Positions 53,301-62,300 of a stretch of 64,000 nt of DNA are shown piece after piece. The stretch comes from Acanthococcus lagerstroemiae. Lineage: Eukaryota; Arthropoda; Insecta; Hemiptera; Eriococcidae. The notes beneath the pieces were generated by a model. That model had not been told where the DNA came from. It did not search any database and worked only from the letters and a program-made list of their open reading frames with translations. Made by a program: the position numbers and the translations under genes. The stretch is taken from contig CM063114.1 of NCBI GenBank assembly GCA_031841125.1, positions 27,969,266 to 28,033,265 of the forward strand. Direction: 5' to 3'. The number at the start of each line of letters is the position of its first letter. Position 1 is the stretch's first letter.

Positions 53301-56300
53301 AATATTGATATCAGAATGGGAAATGTAGATATTATTGATACCAACAATTTTCAAATATTATCATTACTAAAGAGCAAGAGTAATGGCAAAATATTGATAA
53401 AATGTAAAAGTGGGAAATATTGACATTATTGATAACAAAAATTTTCAAATATTGCCATTACTAAAGAGCATAATATGAAGACGTATCTGTAAAAAGGGCG
53501 TCCGTTCAATGTATTTCTTATGGAACAGACGCCCTTTTTACAGATATGTCCTCATGTAGTAATGGCAAAATATCAATATTCAGAAATGTCAAACCAATAT
53601 TGATATTAAAACAGAAAATATCGATATTATCAATACCAAATTTTTTTAAATATTGCCATTACTAAAGAATAATAGTAATGGCAAAATATTGATAAAATAT
53701 CAAAATATCAATAGTTAGAAATATCAAACCAATATTGATATTGTCAATACCAAAATTTTTTGAATATTACCATTACTAAAGTGCAATAGTAATGGCAAAA
53801 TATCGATCAAACCAATATTTATACTGAAATGGGAAATATCAATATTATTGATACCAAAATTTTTTATATATTGCCATTATCAAAAGAGCAAAAAAACACC
53901 ACTCAAAAGCTATTTTGAAGAACTTATATTTTTGGCTGAAAAACTCACGGTCAGATTTATTTCAATCGTTATTTCTAAAAAGAAAGTTGAATAAAAAATA
54001 TTCAATGTTGCCCGTTTTAGGGAAGTCGCTGTATGTGGCCAAGTGGTAGCATGCCTACTTCGTCATCCTTGCCTCTTGGGTTCGTGTTCCATCAATGCCG
54101 GAAAGCTAGTGATATTCAAATACCTCCGCTAACATCCTGGCGAACACGATGACTGCAATATTAATCGAGGTGGAAACAGCGCTTCCAGTAACCTCCGCCA
54201 GTTCACACGAACACGTCATTACAATCGCAGGGCATTTTATCGCCAGATCAGAAAGATTGGTAGTGTGCGTGTGCAAGTCGTGGACAGCTTACTCAACGTC
54301 GTGAAACACGTGCCCAGTAAGCGAAATGCGGCTGCACACTCTTCAGGGAAACTCTAAAACGCTACAAAACCGTGGGGTAAGCAATGGCAAACTACCCCGA
54401 CTAACCTGCCCAGGGGAGTACCGCCAATGTCCGGCATCAGATATGGGGCCTGAAGAAAAAATCTTAGAAGAAAAGAGTTTACCGCCTTTTGCGAAATTAT
54501 TCACTGATGACATAACTGGAATATTTGTACCAGTTGCCGTAAAGGCGTTCACGAGAGGAGTATGTGTAAGGATCCCCCCCCCCCCGCTCGAGTCAGTGAG
54601 AAAAGTAGAACTTTTGAGCTTATCAACATTAAATTTTGTGGACGTACCTTTATTTTACCTGCGACATTTCTACCTATCCTTTCACTTACGCAACTGAGCG
54701 GTAGTTTTGGCATTCAATGGTGACGAACTATGTGTGAGACTAGGAAAGAATTCCTTGGAGTTGAGAGAATCTATATCTACTTATCCAGTATCCACGTACC
54801 TTAATTGGCTTGAATTTCGTGGAGAAGTAACTAACTGTTTGACTAGCTTCCTGATTACATTTTTCTGTTGATGGGAAGTGCCCGTGAGCTTCGTTGCTAA
54901 CCCGTGGAATGCTGTAATTTAAAACTATTTTAAATGCGTAGGAATGAAACCCAATCGAATAGACGTTTTCGAAGACTTTCTGTACGTTTCCCTGCACCAG
55001 AAGAATTTCGTAGCTCGAGTTCATAAATTCGGGCTTGAAAATATAACCAGAATCGAAGCCGGATTAACTAGAGTTGCTGACCTCTCCATCTACCAAGAGA
55101 ATAGACAATACGTTTTCGGTGGGTATTGATGAACTTGTTTAGTCTGTAGGATGAATTTTAGAACACCGAATTGATTGCTGACCGTTCTCTCTTTTCAGAT
55201 CTGCCAGTCTCGTCCAAACAATCCACGGTAGTTAACTCGCTGTGTCTGACTGCACTGGGAGGTAAAAAACGAACTTGCGTGTGTGGAGATGGCTTCGTCC
55301 AGCTGACAAGTTCTATGGGACACGAGGTAAATCATCTCGTTCATTTCCAGTCAGCAATGGGCCAGATCATGAATCCAGTGATCTGTGATTATGATCTGCA
55401 GAACATTTAAAACTCGAAACGGATCACGGATTCAGATCAAAAGATTGTATTGAATCTAGATCTCATGATATCTTTGATCTTCAGGTGACGGTTCTGCCTG
55501 ATTTTTGTAATCTTCTTGGTCCCAGGGTAACCTTAGATTATTTCATAAATCAGAGAAAGATCACGATCATTCGGATCTCTAATACAACGGATTTTTAGCG
55601 ATCGTAAATCACGATCTTTTTTTATATTTATGATCTTTCTAATCCGGAGACCATACACGATCTTGCCGATCGTTGTTTTCAGTCTTAATACCAGCATTTG
55701 AACTTTTTTTCTTTTATTTTGTCAGTGTATTTGTAAACAAGGCTGGACCGGTAGTAATTGCGAGATACCTGTGAAACAATGCAGCTTTTGTTTGAACGGC
55801 GGCGAATGCGAACCACAAATGCCTACTAGGTGCAAGTGTCCGGAAGGCTTTTCAGGTACCGTTCACGAATCGTTAATTAGTTAAGCTACCGTCTCGGACA
55901 AAAACAACAGTGGCTTATTCTTATACTCTGTTTCTAGGATTGAGATGTGAACAGTGTACCGATCTACGTTGCTATAATGGAGGCACATGTCTCAAGCACT
56001 TGGATGGGGTGAAGAAGTGTGCCTGCTCACCGGGATACTATGGCCAGATTTGTAACGTTTCGAATTGTGATAACTACTGTGCACAGGTAATGAGAATGAC
56101 CTCAGTGAGAAGGAAACATTATGAAAGATTTGTTAGTTTTTGACCTCGAAAGTGTTCCGAAGACTTACTTTTAATTTAATAACGAATTGCGAACTGGATT
56201 AACGGGAATGAATTGTGTTTACAGGGAGCCTGCCGCTTGACAGACATGGGTCCAAAATGCCATTGTAATCCAGGATACACGGGTAAAAGATGCGACCTAA

Positions 56301-59300
56301 ACGAGTGCAAAGATTTTTGTAAAAATGGTGGTATGTACTCACTGTATCGAATGCTTATTGATGAATTAGCTTCTGATTGTGAAAATTTGATAATTTTTGA
56401 AAATTTTGAAGAAAATCCCATGTTTGAGATGTTCAGATCCTAAAAAATTAACAAATCAGGTGAGGGTTCCGACTTTTTTGTGAGTACTTGGGAGATCATT
56501 CAACAATTTTCAAAGAAAATCTTATGTAACAGTTAATTTCTGTTCCTCTGGTCACTGGTGTGATACTCGAAAGGGTAGTTTCCGGGACCAAGGGTGCGGT
56601 GTCTGGGAAGCCATTTGGGCATGCGTGCGTCGCCATACGCTCCACCGAGCAGTGGATTCCTTTCTTTATCTATTTTATTCCTAATTAAACTGGCCTGTTA
56701 TGTCTAGTTGAATGTGTTCTCATATTTTATATTCATGTTAACAGGTACATGCAGGGTATCGATGAAAGATATTTCTTGTCTGTGCCCGCCGCTGTTCACG
56801 GGAAGACGCTGCGAAAGTAACCTGTGTAATTGTACTTGTCCAAATGGAGAATCCGGCTGCGTGTGTGACTTGCAGTCCACGCCAATCGAATGTCGAAACC
56901 GACGATGTTCTCACAGTCAGTGCGCGAACGGTGGAACTTGCCACGAGATCAACGGAAAACCATACTGCAGGTCAGTGAAGACTCCACTCTGTCTGATTAT
57001 TCATAAAGATTTCATTCAAAATGCTATACTTCCTCGCTCTTCCTTGTTTTACATAGTTGTCCACATCCATGGACTGGTGTCGATTGCGAAATCCGCTCCA
57101 CCAGTAACGACGAAATCACCTGTAAAGATTTTTGTAAAAACGGTGGCTTGTGTCTGAACAATAAAACCGGCCCCTTCTGCCACTGTAAATCGAATTGGGT
57201 AGGACAACACTGCACCATGCATTCCAGTTGTATTCACTACTGCTTCAATGGCGGCACGTGCCAAGAGCCGGCGGATGGCTCCATGTTACCCACGTGCATG
57301 TAAGTTGAGTTTTAAAGTATCAGCAAATCGTATCGATGATGGTTCGAGTATGATTCTACATGATTTGATTCGTCTGTTCGCAGCTGCCCCGATGAATTTT
57401 CCGGAAGTCGCTGTCGCATCGGCACCAGCGGTTTGCCGACGAGCAAAGATACAAATAGACAGACGTCGGATAGCCTGATGTCGAGATTCAATATCATACA
57501 TTTGATTTTCTTGCTTATATTCTCCGCCGCTGCGTTATCGGCTGTGTATTTCTTTTTCGTGTACCGACGAAGGTAGGTGGAAGCTGGTGGATTCATTTTC
57601 CCCCCGAACCACTCCGAATATGGTTTGTTGATTGTGCGTTTGTTGCAGTCGTGTCGCTTTTATGCACGTACGGATCCAAGAGAACAACGCGGTCAGCAAT
57701 CCGATGTATTTGAGCGGAGATGTCGAAGAAGATGAAATCACGTTGGACCATGCAACTCCGTTGCAAGAAATGGTAAGGCTTAGTTGAAGGGAAATGGGAA
57801 ACTTGAAAATGAAATTTATGTGTAGGTTAGTTGGAGGAAAAAGCCTATCCTCCTCCACAGATGCGACAACTTGCCAATTAGACAAATAATAGAATAGGTT
57901 CTTAGAATAAGGGCCTATGTTACATTTTATCGAAAACGAGGTAATGGCGGGAAGTGAGTTGTGAAGATGTGTACAACACTGCTATATTGTTGAAATTGTC
58001 TAAAATTAAGTACATAAGTGCATATGTATGTACATGTAGGTGTTTTGACCAAGGTGAGATCTGTGTAAAAAGTGGACAACCCGAAATCCGCCTTAAGATA
58101 CTTGTATTTCAGAGTATATTTTATGTCGGAATACTTAGAAATATAAGTTTAATCGTTACACCCACAGAGGGGTAAGGAAATTGGGGGAAAAGATTCCATG
58201 ATAAATTCAGCATATGAGATCCAGTGTAAAAATGGGTAAGATGAGATCACATACGTATAAGGTAGAAATTAACTGATCCAGTTGAGATCCTGCTGCGCAA
58301 TAATGGGTTGAATAATCATGCTCGAATGTACGGTTTTGTAGTCGTCCTGTCTGGCTAAATTCCGGGTAGGAAGATGCGAGCATTTTTTGTTGTCTGAATT
58401 CCGGAGTCAGTGATCTTTTCAAAAATCAAGTTCTTAATTTATCAGTCGCGGTTAGCCGCAGGCGTATTTTATTTATTTATTTATTTTTTTTTTGTACAAA
58501 ATCTAGTTAAAACGTGATTGAAATTCTGATTTAATCTGGACCCTAATCAGAATCTTATCAATTTAGGACCTAAAATTACTAATTTATTAAGTGCAACATG
58601 ATGTAAATCGAAGTGTTAAAAAACGGTGAACCCCCCCCCCCCCACTTGGTACCAAAATCAAATGCCATTGCAGAAAATTTTCCCGAAAAATCACATAGGA
58701 CAAACTCAAGGATTTTGGAGAACCCTGAAATAAGGGATAAGTTAGACTGGAGAAAAATTTGAAGAAACCTTAGAAAAAATCAAACAGGAACGGGAGGTAC
58801 TTTTACAGAAATTAAAAGCTTATGAATTTGAAATAAACCGCAGAATAAATGAGGGAGCGAATAAGTCAACCTCAACATTGCAAAAATTAACTTCGTTCAT
58901 GTCTCATTAGATCAATTCCGATTCGGACGATAATAACCTTGTTGAAAAAATTTATTGAAACAGACAAGGGCTACTAAACAACCTCAAAAAGAACCACTCC
59001 AACTCCGAATTATGAAATCTTGAAAGTAGCAAAGGGCTACTAGGTAACCCAAACCGGAACTACTGCAAGTCCTCAAGTCTGACTCAAATTATAATAGACA
59101 ATTTACCCCAATAAGGACTTCTCCGAACCAGATCTGAGGCAACTCTAATATGTGAGGGCGCATACGAAAAGGTACCAGTTGACCAATTTTCCGATTTTTA
59201 CTTTTTTGGCTAAATGTATGTAAAAACCCCTCCGAAATCGCATACAACCAACCCCAGACCTCTGTCTTGAAAATTCAAGGAGATATTGCAGTCCTAATTG

Positions 59301-62300
59301 AGGCAAGTCAAAATTTATTATTTCAAAAAGTACAGAAGGGAAATAGCATGTTCTTATGTAAAATTAAATTGTTCGAAAACAATTTTCCATGAATACTCGA
59401 CATATCTTCTTCTTGCCCTTTTAAATGCGAGAGCGAGCAAGTACATTTACCCGGTGTCAGGATGAGTTGCCTACATACGTGATGAAGGGGAGTCTCGCAT
59501 TTCTTACTGGGAACCTCCAATCTTATAATGTAAGCAACTTATCTTGCTGCATGAATGCCTACTCTTACCCCGTTTAAGAGACTCGGATCCGAAGATTGTC
59601 GATGAAATTCTTCGGAGATCATCAAACGTTTTTTGGGACGATTTTTCATAAAATTTTTCATAACCATTGAAGTTCTCCCCCAAGTATTTCCTATGAGATA
59701 CTTCAAAATTTACCAGAAAATTTTCTCAAATTAATTTGAGATTTTTTGGAAAACATTGGTAATTTTTTCTAAAAATTTCCGACAGGATTCTCCGGAAATT
59801 ATGGGAATTTTTTTTACAAAAATTTCCAATGAAATTTCTTAAAAGCCATCGGAGATTTTACCTACAGGTTTTCAATGAAATTCTTGGAGAATATTTTTTC
59901 TGAAGATTGTTGATAAGGTTCTTCGAAAACCATCAGAGTTTTCCCCAAAATATTTCCTATGAAATTCTTCAAAAATTATCGGAAAATTTACCCGAAGATT
60001 TTTAAAGAAAACCTTTGGATAAAATTGGAAATTGTTTTCGTAAATTACTGATGAAATTCCTTAAAAATCATCGGAAGATTTTCCCAAACATTTTTGTCGA
60101 GATTCTCTGGAAAACCTTGGAAATATTTTCTAAAGATTTCCGAAAAGACTCTCCGGAAAGTAACGGCATTTTCTTCCAAAAATTCCGCTGAAATTCCTTG
60201 AAAATCATTGGAGAATTTTCCCAAAGTTTTTCAATGAACCTCTTCGAAAATCATCAAATATTTAAATTCTTTGGAAAACATTGGAAAATTTTTCCGAACA
60301 GAACGGACAAGAGATTATTGGAACGTGTGGTAGTGTGTAGGACCTTCACGGTTGAAAAGTTGGTAATTAACAGAACGGTAGTTATAAAAAAAAAAAGTAC
60401 TCTCAATTTTAAACGCTTTTCCTGTAAAATTTTACTTTTGGTCAACTGGTCCCTTTTCGTATGCGCCCTCACATATTGACAGCTCAGAATATTTAAATAA
60501 TGGAAGCGACGAGGAAAATTCCGTAAATATTCAAAGAAATATATTTTTTTTAAATCTGTTGGTGCACATAAAATTTAATTCTTGGTAAATTTCAGAAACA
60601 TTTAATGAAGAATTTATGCTACTTAATGAATTCATTGATTGCTGCGACGAAGCAGACAGCTTAAGAAAACACTTGATAAAATACTTTGCTAAATTAGAAA
60701 ATGTTGCCCAAGATTTAAAAAGAAAAATGGTCGAAATTCAATTCCTTCAAATTTTAGAAATTGATGAAAATATATTGACTTTCCTAAATAAGAAGAACTT
60801 GGGCCATTTATTGAAAGAAACCCGAATAAATTATTTCATTTCTTGAAATTGAAGCAGCATGTTCATTCATTAGATTAAAAAAAGAGAAGAACTCTGGTTT
60901 CTTCTCTCCGTGAGAAGAACCTATTCCTGTCCTTAAGCAAGAATAAAAAAATCACCATTTCTCTTTGGATAATTTAACATGACAAAAAAAAAATCGTCCC
61001 ACAAAAAAATAATAAAATTCGAAAAAAAAAACCAACAAACAACATGAGTAAAAGAAAACTGTGCGCTGTTGCCTCAACTGTTTAGTTCAACCTTGACTTT
61101 GATTAAGTGTAACTTCAAATTGTTTTACTTTTGTCTTCGTTCATATTTTACAACAATTTTTTTTTTTAAATAAGAAAGTATTTAACCCTACCTATGTATA
61201 ATATACAGGGCTGGTCGGTTTTCCTTCTGCCATAGGAAAACTAGTTTCTCGCGAAACCAGATGCACGTTGTTTCGCCAGGCGAGCAGTCTCTTCGACAAG
61301 AATTTCATGGGAAATATTCGGGGAAAACTCCGATGGCTTTTGAAGAGTTTTATCACGGAAAGTTTTTCTAAAAATTTTCGATGAGATTCTTCGAAAATTA
61401 TCGGAATTGTTTCCCGAAAGTTTCCAAGGCAATTTTTTGAAAATTATCAGAAAACACTGGACTTTTTTCTGAATATTTCCGATGAAATTCTCCGGAAACA
61501 TCACATTTTATCTCCCAAGATTTCTGATTAATTCCTTAGAAATCATTGGGGATTTTCCCCGAACATGTTTGACGAAAATCTCTGAAAAGCATCAACATTT
61601 TTAAAAGGATATCCTTCCAAAATCATCAGAAATACTTCTCGATGATTCTTGATAAAATTGTTTGGAATCATTAGAGATTTTTCCTAAAATTTCTGACAAA
61701 ATTCGCATGATAAAATTCATTGAAAATGATCGGAAATTTGCCCTCAATATTTTCGATATAGTTCGTCGGAAATAATCTTTCAAAATCAAAGGAATCATCC
61801 TGAATATTAATTTTTCATGAAATTCCTTGGAAATAATCGAAGGTTTTTCCAGAAGATCTTCGGTACAATTCTTCAAACCTCTTGGTGTTATTCCCCGAGT
61901 GCTTTCGATAAAATTCTTCAAAAATTATCAGACAATTTTCTTGAAAAATTTCTATGAAATGTTTTGAAAAATAATGGAGACTTTTCTAAAGATTTCCGAA
62001 ATTATTGGAAATCTTTTCCGAAAATTTACGATGAATTTGCTTGAAAATTCGAGATTTTTTCCGAAGACTTACGATGAAATTCTTGGATATTATCGAACAT
62101 TTTTTCAGAAGATTTACGATGAAATTCATCAGAAACCATCGGAATATTTCTCCGAGTATTTCCGATGAAATTCTTCAAAAAGTGTCAGGAAATTTTCTCT
62201 AAGTATACTGATGAACTTTCTTGGAAAAAATTGGAAATTGTTTCTAAAAATGTTCGATGAGATTCTTCGGAAGTTATCGGAGTTGTTTTCCGAAAACTTC

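Larger units (their letters stand above)
49841..54941. other. Large intron with satellite block and SINE
   Basis: A 5.1-kb intron: 49841-50860 no feature; 50860-51370 AAGACTC-type degenerate repeat; 51360-53890 AT-rich satellite; 54024-54440 tRNA-derived SINE of a second family; a C run at about 54573-54583. No coding gene. Confidence 0.65.

Noticed and set aside
52926..53423. A 165-codon open frame on the + strand
   Set aside because: It is the satellite repeat read through in one frame; the peptide repeats the same Ile/Asn/Lys-rich unit.
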